A stretch of DNA of 64,000 nucleotides, taken from NCBI GenBank assembly GCA_964510315.1, contig CAZEAP010000012.1, forward strand, positions 1 through 64,000. The letters run 5' to 3'. The number at the start of each line of letters is the position of its first letter. Position 1 is the first letter of the stretch. Below are positions 41,034-50,127 of this stretch, piece by piece. Origin of the DNA: CAZEAP01 sp964510315. Lineage in GTDB: Bacteria; Planctomycetota; Brocadiia; SM23-32. The notes beneath the pieces were generated by a model. The model ran no database searches and was not told the origin of the DNA. It saw nothing but the letters and a program-made list of their open reading frames with translations. The position numbers and the translations under genes are program-made.

Positions 41034-44000
41034 ATGAGATTCAGGATGGCGGTGGTTTGTCTGATTGTTGGGTCTTTGCTTCTCGCTGCGGGGGCCGGCG
41101 GACAGCAATGGTCCTGGCAGGAACCACACGCGAAGGTCGTCGACACGGGCGATCTCGAATGGGCGCCGCAGCCTTTCCGGTTCCAGGCGGGGGATTCAGT
41201 TCGCTACATCGACTTCGAGGGCGGCGATGATTCCAACCCCGGCACCGGCCGGGACGCCCCGTGGAAGCATCACCCCTGGGACCCCGACGCCGAGGGCAGG
41301 GCAGCCGCCTGCAGCGGCGTCCACACCTACGTCTTCAAGCGTGGCGTCATCTACCGGGGCAAACTCACCCCGGACGAGTCCGGAAAGCCGGGCGACCCGA
41401 TCCGCCTGACTTCCGATCCCTCATGGGGCGATGGGGAGGCGAAGATATTCGGCTCGCGCCGTATCACCGGCGGCTGGGAGCGATGCACACCCGAAGACGT
41501 CCCGAAGCACATGCCGCGGCCGGAGCAGGTATGGTACAGGGACATCGGCACCGATTGGCACCCCTGGGCCCTGTGGGAGCTGCGCGACGGAGAGGTCCTG
41601 CGGGTCGATATCGCCCGCGACCCCAACTGGGAAATCACGAACCCGGACGACCCCCAGAGCGAATGGTATGAATGGACCGGCCGCATCAAGGGCACCGGCT
41701 CGACCGACACGGCGCACCTCATTCAGGACGACCCCCACTTCTTCGACGGGGGCTACGTCTGGACCGAGTGGGCGGGCAACATGGGCACCATCCACGTCTG
41801 CCCGATCACCAACTACGACCCTGAGAAGCACCTGCTCAGCGGCGAGCGGCTCAACGGCAGCAAGGGCAATCGGTATTACGTGGAAAACGTGCCCGGTTTC
41901 CTCGACTCTCCGGGCGAGTATTACCACGCCACCGGGGGGCCTCACGCGGGGCGGCTCTACGTGCGTTTGGAAGGGGACCGCAACCCCAACCGGGCCGTCC
42001 TGGAGGCCAGCGCGATCAAAGTTCCCATCGAGATACTGGACCAGTCGAACATCGAGATAAGCGGACTGCGGTTCAGTTTCAACGACGTGGGAGACTCCGG
42101 CGAGGGCTGGCCGCCCGGCACGCACGACCCCTGCTGCGTGCGGATCGGCGGGGACTGCCGCAACATCCGCCTCTCCCACTGCCGGTTCCTCCACGTGATG
42201 AGCGTTCTGAACGCTTTCCCGAGGATGAACGAAAAGTACACCGGCATCTACCTGCGCGAGTTGATGCCGTGGAAACCCGGCGAGATCGACAACATATCGT
42301 TCACCGACAACGAGATCGTCCACTGCGACCGCCCGGCCGTCCGCTTCCGCACCGGACGCATGCTGGGACGCGTCGAGTGGCCGCCCGTGGGCCATCTCAA
42401 AGAGGTAAAAGTCCTGCGCAACCGGTTCCACCACGTGGCCAACCGACCCGGCAGCAACATGTATTCGGCCATCCCTGCCCTGTCGGTGCATTTCCCCGAG
42501 GAGGCGGAAATAGCCGGCAACATCGTGGACCGCTGCTGGGGCAGCGGAGTCTTTGTGTTCGGCGGCAAAGGCAGCGGCAGCGTCGGCGAGGCGCCCCTGA
42601 CCCGGATACTCATCCATCACAACAAAGTCACGAACTCGATGCTCGCCTGCAACGATTACGGCGGCATCGAGTACTGGCAGGGCGGGCCGATCTACGCCTT
42701 CAGCAACATCAGCGGAAACTCCATCGGCTACAAGAACTACGTCGACCTCGACAACCACTGGAAGACCGTCGCTTATAACGTGTACCTGGACGGCACGTTC
42801 AAAAGCTACACCTTCAACAACATCATCTGGGGGGAGAGCAACAGTCTCTCCTACCCCTACCGGAACCGGGGCGCCTACTTCGTCGTGCTCGGCTTCATGG
42901 ACCACTGCTTCAACAACACGGCCTACAAGTTCATGCACGGCATCGTCGGCTCCTCCGGCAACCGATGCAGCTTCCTGGGCAACCTGCTGGCCGACCTGAG
43001 CGTCTCCTTCATTCAGCAGAACCGCCCCGGCGACACCTCCCTCAGGGGCGGCGGCGACACCGGGGCGATGGGCATGCGCGGCATGCCGACCAACGCCTAC
43101 GGCTACAACGTATTCGTGGGTGAGAAACGCATCGGGAGGGCGCGGCACATCGGCGGCGATACCGTGGCGGAATGGCGCTCGGACCTGGAGAAGGCCGGCG
43201 CATTCTGCTCGCATACCGGCCTGCGCGCCGAGGGAAGCCCCCTGCTGGACGCCGAGAACCACGACTTTCGCCCCAAAGAAGGCTCAACGCCAATTGACCG
43301 CGGCGTGAAGTTCTTCGTCCCCTGGGCGCTCTACGGGGTGGCGGGGGAGTGGCACTTCGGCTACCACCCGGCCAATCCCGAGGTGGTCCTCGGCCGGGGC
43401 TTCTACATGACCGAGGAGTACGTCGAGCGGCACATGTACAGCAAAGTTCCGCGCCAGAACCTGGAAGTGCCCGGCGCCACGGGGGACGACTACGTCGAGG
43501 GACCGCTGGAGGACTGGCTGCCGGGCGCGCTGATCTTCGACGGCGAGGATGACCGCGCCGTGCTCACCCACGAGGACATGACCGTGGACCGCACGTATTC
43601 CCGTGGTTTCCGCGAGGGGGCCGACAGGCTGCAGGAAGGCGAGTTCCCCTTCGAGGGCGAGAACCGCAAGACCGTCGACATGGGGACCAACAACTTTCTC
43701 ATCGAGGTCTATTTCAGGACGGAGCCCGGCCACACCGTAGGGACACTGGTCTCGAAAGCGGGCGACGCCGGTTACGCCGTGCGGGTCAACGAGCGCGGCG
43801 GCACGACCCTCGCGGTCCACGGCGGGGACGCCGGGGACGAAGTGGTCTGCGGCACGACCGTGAACGACGGCGAATGGCACCACGTCATCGCGGAGGCCGA
43901 CCGCCGGAACCGACGCCTGCGCATCTATGTGGACGGCCGACAGACCGCCGAGCATTCCATTCTGCATCCGGCCCCCGATGCTTCACTGTCCAACACCGCC

Positions 44001-44189
44001 GACTTCATCGTCGGTGAGTCCTTCGCGGGGGCCATCGACTTCCTGCGCGTCAGCCGCGGCACACTCTCCGAGGCGAACACCACGATAGAGGAACTCTACG
44101 AGTGGCAGTTCAACGGGCCGTTCCTCCGCGATTTCTGCGGCCGGGAGCCCGTCGGCCGCCGCGACGCCGGAGCCGTCGAGCAGAGATGA
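41034..44189 (+). CDS. Secreted beta-helix and LamG-type protein
   Basis: 1051 aa. A signal peptide opens the protein (AVVCLIVGSLLLAAGAGG). Residues about 40-110 carry the GGDDSNPGTGRDAPWKHHPW opening of right-handed beta-helix proteins, and the helix itself occupies about 330-680 (SNIEISGLRFSFNDV, LLIHHNKV-type rungs, GNIVDRCWGSGVFVFGG). A C-terminal concanavalin-like LamG domain (about 890-1040) includes FRTEPGHTVGTLVSKAG and VNDGEWHHVIAEADRRNRRL. Such proteins bind or cleave polysaccharides outside the cell. No anchor or sorting signal is visible. A TACAAT box lies at 40970 but no -35 was found. Confidence 0.88.
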   Translation: MRFRMAVVCLIVGSLLLAAGAGGQQWSWQEPHAKVVDTGDLEWAPQPFRFQAGDSVRYIDFEGGDDSNPGTGRDAPWKHHPWDPDAEGRAAACSGVHTYVFKRGVIYRGKLTPDESGKPGDPIRLTSDPSWGDGEAKIFGSRRITGGWERCTPEDVPKHMPRPEQVWYRDIGTDWHPWALWELRDGEVLRVDIARDPNWEITNPDDPQSEWYEWTGRIKGTGSTDTAHLIQDDPHFFDGGYVWTEWAGNMGTIHVCPITNYDPEKHLLSGERLNGSKGNRYYVENVPGFLDSPGEYYHATGGPHAGRLYVRLEGDRNPNRAVLEASAIKVPIEILDQSNIEISGLRFSFNDVGDSGEGWPPGTHDPCCVRIGGDCRNIRLSHCRFLHVMSVLNAFPRMNEKYTGIYLRELMPWKPGEIDNISFTDNEIVHCDRPAVRFRTGRMLGRVEWPPVGHLKEVKVLRNRFHHVANRPGSNMYSAIPALSVHFPEEAEIAGNIVDRCWGSGVFVFGGKGSGSVGEAPLTRILIHHNKVTNSMLACNDYGGIEYWQGGPIYAFSNISGNSIGYKNYVDLDNHWKTVAYNVYLDGTFKSYTFNNIIWGESNSLSYPYRNRGAYFVVLGFMDHCFNNTAYKFMHGIVGSSGNRCSFLGNLLADLSVSFIQQNRPGDTSLRGGGDTGAMGMRGMPTNAYGYNVFVGEKRIGRARHIGGDTVAEWRSDLEKAGAFCSHTGLRAEGSPLLDAENHDFRPKEGSTPIDRGVKFFVPWALYGVAGEWHFGYHPANPEVVLGRGFYMTEEYVERHMYSKVPRQNLEVPGATGDDYVEGPLEDWLPGALIFDGEDDRAVLTHEDMTVDRTYSRGFREGADRLQEGEFPFEGENRKTVDMGTNNFLIEVYFRTEPGHTVGTLVSKAGDAGYAVRVNERGGTTLAVHGGDAGDEVVCGTTVNDGEWHHVIAEADRRNRRLRIYVDGRQTAEHSILHPAPDASLSNTADFIVGESFAGAIDFLRVSRGTLSEANTTIEELYEWQFNGPFLRDFCGREPVGRRDAGAVEQR

Positions 44190-44210
44190 GGACGCCGAAC
44201 TTTCCCTTTA

Positions 44211-44260
44211 CCTTCTGCGAAAACCCTATGTTCGTTGTTGTACATAGGGGGAGCAGAAGG
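44211..44260. terminator. Long interrupted hairpin after the beta-helix gene
   Basis: CCTTCTGC (44211-44218) pairs with GCAGAAGG (44253-44260) and CCCTATG (44224-44230) with CATAGGG (44243-44249), with a small internal loop and a 12-nt apical loop. It begins 22 bp after the stop codon. No T-run follows, so it may stabilise the 3' end of the message as much as terminate. Confidence 0.5.
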
Positions 44261-44377
44261 ACAGCGCGGCGGTAAGAAGCGCCACTCTTGCCATGCGCGC
44301 GATCTCCTGTAAACTGGCGGTTCGGCCGTTTCAAGCCGCTCAAGTCCCCCTTCTCCCGACATCGAGGCCCCCACACG

Positions 44378-45433
44378 ATGGAGCCCCGGGCCCGCACCTA
44401 CGTGCTGACTTGCCTCTACGGACTGGAGGAGGAACTGCTGGAGGAGACAGTGGACCGGCTGGAGGCCGAGGGCTCCCACGGGTGGTCGGAAGTCGTGCTC
44501 TCCTTCGACGGTCCCCCGGAGCGGCTGCGCGAGCTGCGGCTGGCCCGGAACGTGTTCCTCCAGATGGATTCTTTCCTCATAGGGCCCACCTTTCCGGACC
44601 TGGACCGGCTGGAGAAGGCCCTTTCGGAACTGCCCCTCGCCGAGTGGGAGTCGTGCTGGAACGCCCTCAACGGCGAGCCACCGGGGGAGAGCGCCGTCTC
44701 CGTCAGCGTGGACCGTTCGGGCGATCACAACTACACGTACAAGGACGTTGAGGAGCTGGGCTACCGGGCCGTGGCCGAGGCCACCGGGCGGGCCACCACC
44801 CTCGAAGCCGCGCCCCTGGAACTGCGCATCGACATACGTCAGGAGAGGTGCCGGGTAACCGGCCGCCTCACCCCCCGGCCCCTGTCGGAACGACCCTACC
44901 GGGTGCGCCACGACCGGGCGGAGACCGACGCGACGCTGGCCGCCGCCATGCTCCGGATGAGCGAACCCACGGTCGGGGAGGCGTTCCTGGACCCGTTTTG
45001 CGGGGTCGGGACGATCGCCATCGAGCGAGCCCTGCTGGGCCCGGCGGAGATCGTCGCGGCCGGCGACGTGAACCTGCGGCGCCTCGGATGGGCCGCCGCG
45101 AACGTGGAGGCCGCGGGGGTGGACGTCCACCTGGCCGCCTGGGACGCCGAAAGGACCCCGCTGCCGGAGCGGGCGTTCACGCGTCTGGTCACCACTCCGC
45201 CACACAGCAACCCCGCCGACGGCCGGCCCTGGGGGGCGGAGGCGCTGGCCCCCCTGATCGCCGGACCGCTGCGCACGCTGGAATATGGGGGCATCTCGGT
45301 GTGGCTGCTCCGCTACCCGGCGGTCTTCCGGCAGGCCTTCGAGCTGATCGGACTGAACCGCGTGATCGAGACCCTTGAGTGCGAGTGGAAGGGCAAGCCC
45401 TGTCACATTTACGTGCTGGAGCGCGTGCCTTGA
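44378..45433 (+). CDS. THUMP-type RNA methyltransferase (Trm14/RlmL-like)
   Basis: 351 aa. N-terminal THUMP-like part (about 1-165, including YKDVEELGYRAVAEATGRAT), then a Rossmann methyltransferase domain with FLDPFCGVGTIAIERALLG (motif I), the acidic AGDVN strand and a catalytic-loop variant TTPPHSNP where relatives have NPPYG or DPPFG. It probably methylates a tRNA or rRNA base using SAM. ATG 44378 is chosen because the THUMP part begins there. The endonuclease III-like gene starts 19 bp after its stop. Confidence 0.82.
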   Translation: MEPRARTYVLTCLYGLEEELLEETVDRLEAEGSHGWSEVVLSFDGPPERLRELRLARNVFLQMDSFLIGPTFPDLDRLEKALSELPLAEWESCWNALNGEPPGESAVSVSVDRSGDHNYTYKDVEELGYRAVAEATGRATTLEAAPLELRIDIRQERCRVTGRLTPRPLSERPYRVRHDRAETDATLAAAMLRMSEPTVGEAFLDPFCGVGTIAIERALLGPAEIVAAGDVNLRRLGWAAANVEAAGVDVHLAAWDAERTPLPERAFTRLVTTPPHSNPADGRPWGAEALAPLIAGPLRTLEYGGISVWLLRYPAVFRQAFELIGLNRVIETLECEWKGKPCHIYVLERVP

Positions 45434-45452
45434 GTCGGGAAGGGGAGACCCC

Positions 45453-46127
45453 GTGGATTTGAACTCGCTGCTGATGGAACTCTACCGGGCGCTCCGGGAG
45501 GAGTTCGGCTATCGGGACTGGTGGCCGGGCGAGGGGGCTTTCGAGATCATGACCGGCGCCATCCTGACTCAGCGCACCAACTGGGGCAACGTCGAGAAGG
45601 CGCTCGACGCACTCCGTGAGGAAGGGGTCCTGGAGCCGGCGGCCGTGGCGAATATCACGATGGAACGGCTGAGGCAATTGGTGCGGCCGGCGGGCTACTA
45701 CCGGCAGAAAAGCGCCCGGCTGCGGAGGCTGGCGCAGTGGCTCCTCCAGCGCACCGAAGGAGATCCGGGAGCACTCGAACACGTGCCCACCGACGAGCTG
45801 CGGGAGGAGCTTCTGTCGCTGCGCGGCATCGGTCCGGAAACCGCCGACAGCATCCTGCTCTACGCCCTTGACCGCCGGACGTTCGTGGTCGACACCTACA
45901 CCAAGCGGATACTCGCCCGGCACGAGCTGGTCGACCCCGACTCCGGATACTACGAGCTGAAAGAGTTTTTTGAGGCCCACCTGCCGGCCGACCTGGAACT
46001 GTACGGCGACTACCACGCCCAGCTTGTGGAACTGGGGAAACGCTACTGCCGGCCAAGCCCGCGATGTAGTAACTGTCCGGCGCGACCGGTGTTGGGTGAA
46101 CCCACCCCGGACGAGGAGCTGGTGTAA
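45453..46127 (+). CDS. Endonuclease III-like (HhH-GPD) DNA glycosylase
   Basis: 224 aa from GTG 45453 (AGGGGAG upstream). HhH-GPD motifs are MTGAILTQRTNWGNVEKALD and LRGIGPETADSILLYALDRR, ending with the catalytic Asp (D147, VVDTYTKRIL). The Lys that gives endonuclease III its lyase activity is Glu here (E129), so it is probably a monofunctional base-excision glycosylase, nearer to MagIII-type 3-methyladenine enzymes. The Fe-S motif is reduced to three Cys (CRPSPRCSNC). Confidence 0.85.
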   Translation: MDLNSLLMELYRALREEFGYRDWWPGEGAFEIMTGAILTQRTNWGNVEKALDALREEGVLEPAAVANITMERLRQLVRPAGYYRQKSARLRRLAQWLLQRTEGDPGALEHVPTDELREELLSLRGIGPETADSILLYALDRRTFVVDTYTKRILARHELVDPDSGYYELKEFFEAHLPADLELYGDYHAQLVELGKRYCRPSPRCSNCPARPVLGEPTPDEELV

Positions 46128-46135
46128 CCGGGCAG

Positions 46136-46165
46136 TTGCGCGTGGAAGCTGCGGTGGACTAAAAT
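46136..46165 (+). promoter_or_regulatory. Promoter for the zinc-ribbon Ser/Thr kinase
   Basis: TTGCGC (46136-46141), 18-bp spacer, TAAAAT (46160-46165). Same -35 and spacer type as the hisC promoter. Confidence 0.45.
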
Positions 46166-46240
46166 ACATTGAGAGGAGCGGGAGCGCTTCGAGGTCTGCC
46201 GAGGTGCAGCCAGGGACGCAAAACTGAAGGGGGAACACAC

Positions 46241-48409
46241 GTGCCGTCGCTGAAATGCCCTTACTGCGAGAACGCCTTCGAGGTCGAGGACACCACCGTA
46301 CACGAGCAAGACCGGGTGGAGTGTCCGCTCTGCGGGAAAATGTGCCGGCTGGTGCAACGCAAAACCGGTGACGAGAAACGGCTGAACGCGGAGGCAAAAT
46401 CAACCACCGGCTGGGGGACGGAAGGCTTCGAGAGCGCCAGGCGGCGGGCCGAATACGGTGAGATCAAGCCGGGCGACGTGCTGGGCGGATTCCGCATAGA
46501 GAAGATGATCGGGGCCGGCGCGATGGCCGTCGTCTACGAGGCCACCCAGCTTTCCCTGGACAGGCGGGTTGCCCTGAAGGTGCTTCCCACCGAGTTTGCC
46601 CAGCGCGAAACGTTCGTGCGCCAGTTCGACAGCGAAACCGGCGTCCTGGCCGCCCTGAACCACCCGAACATCGTCAGCATCATCGACCGCGGCCGGGAGG
46701 AGGACACCTATTACTTCGCCATGGAATACGTGGAGGGGACCACCCTGGGGGAGCTGCTTTCGGCCAGCGAGGTGGATGAGGAGTTCCTGCTGCAGATGGT
46801 CGAACAGTGCGCCGAGGCCCTCGTCTATGCGCACTCCAACGGCATCATCCACCGCGACCTGAAGCCGGCCAACATCATGCTGAACGAGCAGGGCATCGTC
46901 AAGATCGCTGACTTTGGCGTGGCCGGTCTGCTGGCCGAAGCCCGCGCCGAGGGCGAGGGCAAAAGGCGCGTGATGGGCACCCGGGGTTACATGCCCCCGG
47001 AGCAAGAGCTGCATATCAACCGCTGCGACGAGCGGAGCGACATCTTTTCCCTCGGCGCGGTCATGTATCGCGTCCTTACCGGCAAGGTCCCCGACAGGCT
47101 GCCTCCAGCGCCTCCCAGTGAAGTCGCCCCCGAAGTCGACCCCCGCCTGGACAGCCTGGTGCTGAAATGCCTCCAGGCAAGCCCCGCTCACAGGTACCAG
47201 AGCGCCGAGGAATTTCTGGAGGCGGTCCAGGCGTGCCGCCGCGCGGTGTCCGGCGCCCAGGTTGTCTGCCCGAATTGTCAGAAGGGAAATCCCGTTACAC
47301 AGAAGACCTGCCTGCACTGCGGGGAGGACCTGTCGGAACTCTTCGACCTTTGTCCGGAATGCGGGGCGGAGAACCGCATCGACGTCGAAGTCTGCATGGA
47401 GTGTGGGAGAAGCCTGAAGCAGCTCCGACACCAGATGGCCGTCCAGATCAGCCAGACCGAAGAGCGGGCCAGGGCACTGGCCGGTCGCAACCGCTACGGG
47501 AAGGCTATCGAGCAGTTGCAGAAGGTCCTCGCCGTCAAGGGGAAGCTCTTCCAGCGCGCCCGTGAGAAAGCCCGGCGCCTGATCGAAAGCTACAGGGAAG
47601 AGCGGCGGGAACATTACGCCGACCAGGTGAGTGAAGCGAGGGACCTGACCGATCAGGGCAAACTCCAGGAGGCGCTGCAGAAGCTGGAAGCCGTTCCGGA
47701 GGACCTCGCCCCCGAGCACCGGGTTCCCGAGTTGATCGACAGCGTGCGCTCCCGTATGTCCATTGCCAAGAAGCGGGTCGGGGGCATCGACAAGCTGCTC
47801 TCGCAGCGGCGCTTCGAGCAAGCTCAGCAGGCGCTGCAGAAGGTGGAGGGAATGTGGGCCTCGTGCCCGGGCCTTGAAGAGGCACGTAAGAAGGTGGAGG
47901 CCGGCCTGCAGACCGAAGAGATGATTGACTTTGAGCTCCAGCGGGCGAGGCAGCGGTTGGAGGAAGGCGACTACGCCGGAGCGCGAGAAGCGGTTGAGTT
48001 CGCCCGGTCGGCCGCTTCGGAGGCGCCGGAAGTTAAGAAACTGCTGGAGCAGATCGAGGAGCGCGAGCAAACCGACAAGCTCCGCAGTTCCCTGGCAGCC
48101 GGGAAGAAAGCCTACGGTGAGGGCCGCTTCCGGGACGCGACGGTGCTGCTGAGGGAAGCGCTGGAGATGTTGCCGGAGGATCACGAGCGCCGGCCCGAGA
48201 TCGAGCGCCTTGCCGAGAGCGCTCGAGAAGAGGCCCGGGGCGGTGAGATCGTAGAGCTGGAGCGCGCCGGCGTCGTGCCCCTGCAAGAGGTAGGGGTCCT
48301 GGGGGGCAAAAAGGCCACAAGGGGGATCCTCACGACCTTGCTGGTGCTGGCCGGGGCCGCTGTGGTGATAACCGGGGGGCTGCTCCTGGTGCTGGGCGTC
48401 ACGGGATAG
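46241..48409 (+). CDS. Ser/Thr protein kinase with N- and central zinc ribbons and C-terminal membrane anchor
   Basis: 722 aa from GTG 46241 (GAAGGGGGAA upstream). An N-terminal zinc ribbon (C6, C9, C28, C31) is followed by a complete PASTA-type kinase domain (about 80-340): MIGAGAMAVVYEA, catalytic K113, HRDLKPANIM (D206) and DFG (D224). After it come two more zinc ribbons (CPNCQKGNPVTQKTCLHCGE and CPECGAENRIDVEVCMECGR), a long charged helical region with TPR-like spacing (about 420-680), and one C-terminal transmembrane helix. It is likely an inner-membrane signalling kinase; the substrates are unknown. Confidence 0.9.
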   Translation: MPSLKCPYCENAFEVEDTTVHEQDRVECPLCGKMCRLVQRKTGDEKRLNAEAKSTTGWGTEGFESARRRAEYGEIKPGDVLGGFRIEKMIGAGAMAVVYEATQLSLDRRVALKVLPTEFAQRETFVRQFDSETGVLAALNHPNIVSIIDRGREEDTYYFAMEYVEGTTLGELLSASEVDEEFLLQMVEQCAEALVYAHSNGIIHRDLKPANIMLNEQGIVKIADFGVAGLLAEARAEGEGKRRVMGTRGYMPPEQELHINRCDERSDIFSLGAVMYRVLTGKVPDRLPPAPPSEVAPEVDPRLDSLVLKCLQASPAHRYQSAEEFLEAVQACRRAVSGAQVVCPNCQKGNPVTQKTCLHCGEDLSELFDLCPECGAENRIDVEVCMECGRSLKQLRHQMAVQISQTEERARALAGRNRYGKAIEQLQKVLAVKGKLFQRAREKARRLIESYREERREHYADQVSEARDLTDQGKLQEALQKLEAVPEDLAPEHRVPELIDSVRSRMSIAKKRVGGIDKLLSQRRFEQAQQALQKVEGMWASCPGLEEARKKVEAGLQTEEMIDFELQRARQRLEEGDYAGAREAVEFARSAASEAPEVKKLLEQIEEREQTDKLRSSLAAGKKAYGEGRFRDATVLLREALEMLPEDHERRPEIERLAESAREEARGGEIVELERAGVVPLQEVGVLGGKKATRGILTTLLVLAGAAVVITGGLLLVLGVTG

Positions 48410-48519
48410 CCGGGAGCTGCCTGAAGGTGCCGCGGCGCGGGCCAGGGGGCCAACCGGCATTGATCCGTAGCTTGGGACCGGAGGTGGCTTGCGACCCTGC
48501 GGCGCCGGGGGGCGCGGCA

Positions 48520-48549
48520 TTGACACCACGCGAGGTGCGGCGTTACAAT
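48520..48549 (+). promoter_or_regulatory. Promoter of the tRNA gene
   Basis: TTGACA (48520-48525), 18-bp spacer, TACAAT (48544-48549), ending about 10 bp before the mature 5' end. Confidence 0.7.
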
Positions 48550-48559
48550 ACGGAGCGGT

Positions 48560-48634
48560 GGCGGAGTAGCTCAGGGGTAGAGCAGGGGATTCATAAGCCT
48601 CGGGTCGGGGGTTCAAATCCCTCCTCCGCCACCA
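48560..48634 (+). tRNA. tRNA-Met (anticodon CAT)
   Basis: A complete cloverleaf with encoded CCA. The acceptor stem pairs GGCGGAG (48560-48566) with CTCCGCC (48624-48630); the D arm has GCTC/GAGC; the anticodon arm 48585-48601 has loop TTCATAA with CAT at 48592-48594 and one A-G mismatch next to the loop; the T arm is a clean 5-bp stem with loop TTCAAAT. Discriminator is A. CAT fits elongator Met; a lysidine-modified Ile2 tRNA cannot be excluded. Confidence 0.9.
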
Positions 48635-48681
48635 CTGTGAGGCAGAGGGGGGCCTGAGCAGTAACGGAGGGCCGAGAAAGT

Positions 48682-50127
48682 ATGAAGATATCACTGATCG
48701 AACCGAGTTCGCCGGACTACCATAACTACAGCCACCTGGCCATCCCCAGGCTGGGGCTGCCGATACTGGCCACCATTCTTCGAGACCGCGGACACGACGT
48801 GACAGTTTACGTAGAGGATTTGGAGAGCATCGGGACTTCCGCAGCCTGGGACGTGCTCAACTCCGACCTTGTTGGCATCTCGGGCACCTCGGCCACCGCG
48901 CCCCGCGGGTATGCCATGGCGCGGCTGCTGAAGCTGAAGGGGGTGCCGGTGGTCTTTGGGGGCGTGCACGCCACCTTCATGCCCGAGGAGCCCTTGAAGC
49001 ACGGGGATTACGTCATCACCGGAGAAGCCGAGGAATCCCTGCCGGCTCTGGTGGAGGCGCTCCAGGGCGACGGCGATCTCTCCGAAGTGCCCAACCTCCT
49101 CTATAAGGACGGCGATGAAGTCGTGCGCACCGAGGAACGGCGCTTCTGCACGCCCCTCGATGACATCCCCGTTCCCGACTTTTCCCTGATGCACGGGAAG
49201 GAGAAGATGAGGATCGTCCCGGTGATGACTTCCAGGGGCTGCCCTCACGCCTGCACTTTCTGTTGCGTCTCGCCGATGTTCGGCACCCGCTATCGTATGA
49301 AGAGCGTCGAGAGGATCGTCGAGGAATTGCGGAGGGTTAAGGACCGCCACGTCTTCTTCTGTGACGACAACTTCACCGCTTCGGCCCGTCGGACCAAGGA
49401 ACTGCTGAGCACCATGCTGCGGGAAGACGTCGTGCCTCGCCGCTGGTACGCGCAGGTGCGGGCGGACATCTACCGGGATTCGGAGATGCTGGACCTGATG
49501 CGCCGCACCAAGTGCAAACGCGTCTTCGTGGGGTTCGAGTCCATCAACGAGGCCACCCTGGAGAGCTTCCACAAACACCAGACGCTGGCGGACATAGAGA
49601 ACGCCGTCGAGGGCTTCCACCAGCACGGCATTCCCGTCCACGGGATGTTTATGTTTGGCGCCGACGACGACGACTCTTCGGTGTTCGAGAGAACCGTTCG
49701 GTTCGCGCTGGACCGCCGGCTCGACACCGTGCAGTTCCTGATTCTCACTCCCGTGCCCGGCTCGGACCTGTTCCGGAAGTTGGACGAGGAAGGCCGGATT
49801 TTCACCTACGATTGGAGCCTCTACGACGGCCATCACGTGGTCTTCGAGCCAGCCCACATGCGGCCCCTTGAGCTTCAGATCGGCGCGCTGCGGGCCAACC
49901 GGCGTTTTTACTCCTTCAGCAGCGTGCTGCGATCGGTCTCATGCTTCCACTTCAGCACGGCTATGTTGCGCTACGCGGGTCGCTGCATCCTGCGTGGATG
50001 GCGGCGCACGAACGCGCGCTTCCTGAAGGCCCTCCGGGATTGGCAGAAGGGACGGCGTGACTTTCCGCGGCACTTCTCGCTGGAGCAGCAGCAGGTTGAC
50101 CTCTCCACGGACTCCTCCTCTCGGTGA
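48682..50127 (+). CDS. B12-binding radical SAM protein
   Basis: 481 aa. An N-terminal cobalamin-binding domain (about 1-140, including GISGTSATAPRGYAMARLL and VVFGGVHATFMP) is followed by the radical SAM core with C187, C191 and C194 in RGCPHACTFC. VFFCDDNFTA, RVFVGFESINEATLESFHKH and FMFGADDDDSSVFERTVRFA match the BchE/P-methylase-type family. It probably methylates or rearranges an unactivated carbon or phosphinate using SAM and B12; the substrate is unknown. It starts 47 bp after the tRNA. Confidence 0.9.
   Translation: MKISLIEPSSPDYHNYSHLAIPRLGLPILATILRDRGHDVTVYVEDLESIGTSAAWDVLNSDLVGISGTSATAPRGYAMARLLKLKGVPVVFGGVHATFMPEEPLKHGDYVITGEAEESLPALVEALQGDGDLSEVPNLLYKDGDEVVRTEERRFCTPLDDIPVPDFSLMHGKEKMRIVPVMTSRGCPHACTFCCVSPMFGTRYRMKSVERIVEELRRVKDRHVFFCDDNFTASARRTKELLSTMLREDVVPRRWYAQVRADIYRDSEMLDLMRRTKCKRVFVGFESINEATLESFHKHQTLADIENAVEGFHQHGIPVHGMFMFGADDDDSSVFERTVRFALDRRLDTVQFLILTPVPGSDLFRKLDEEGRIFTYDWSLYDGHHVVFEPAHMRPLELQIGALRANRRFYSFSSVLRSVSCFHFSTAMLRYAGRCILRGWRRTNARFLKALRDWQKGRRDFPRHFSLEQQQVDLSTDSSSR

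Noticed and set aside
46212..46226. AGGGACGCAAAACTG resembles a piece of the c-di-GMP-I (GEMM) riboswitch core upstream of the kinase gene.
   Set aside because: The second half of the consensus (GGTAGGTAGCGGGG) and the tetraloop receptor are missing, and the spacing to the start codon is too short.
48560..48634. tRNA gene considered as an integration (att) site.
   Set aside because: No integrase and no second copy of the tRNA 3' end was seen in the downstream sequence.
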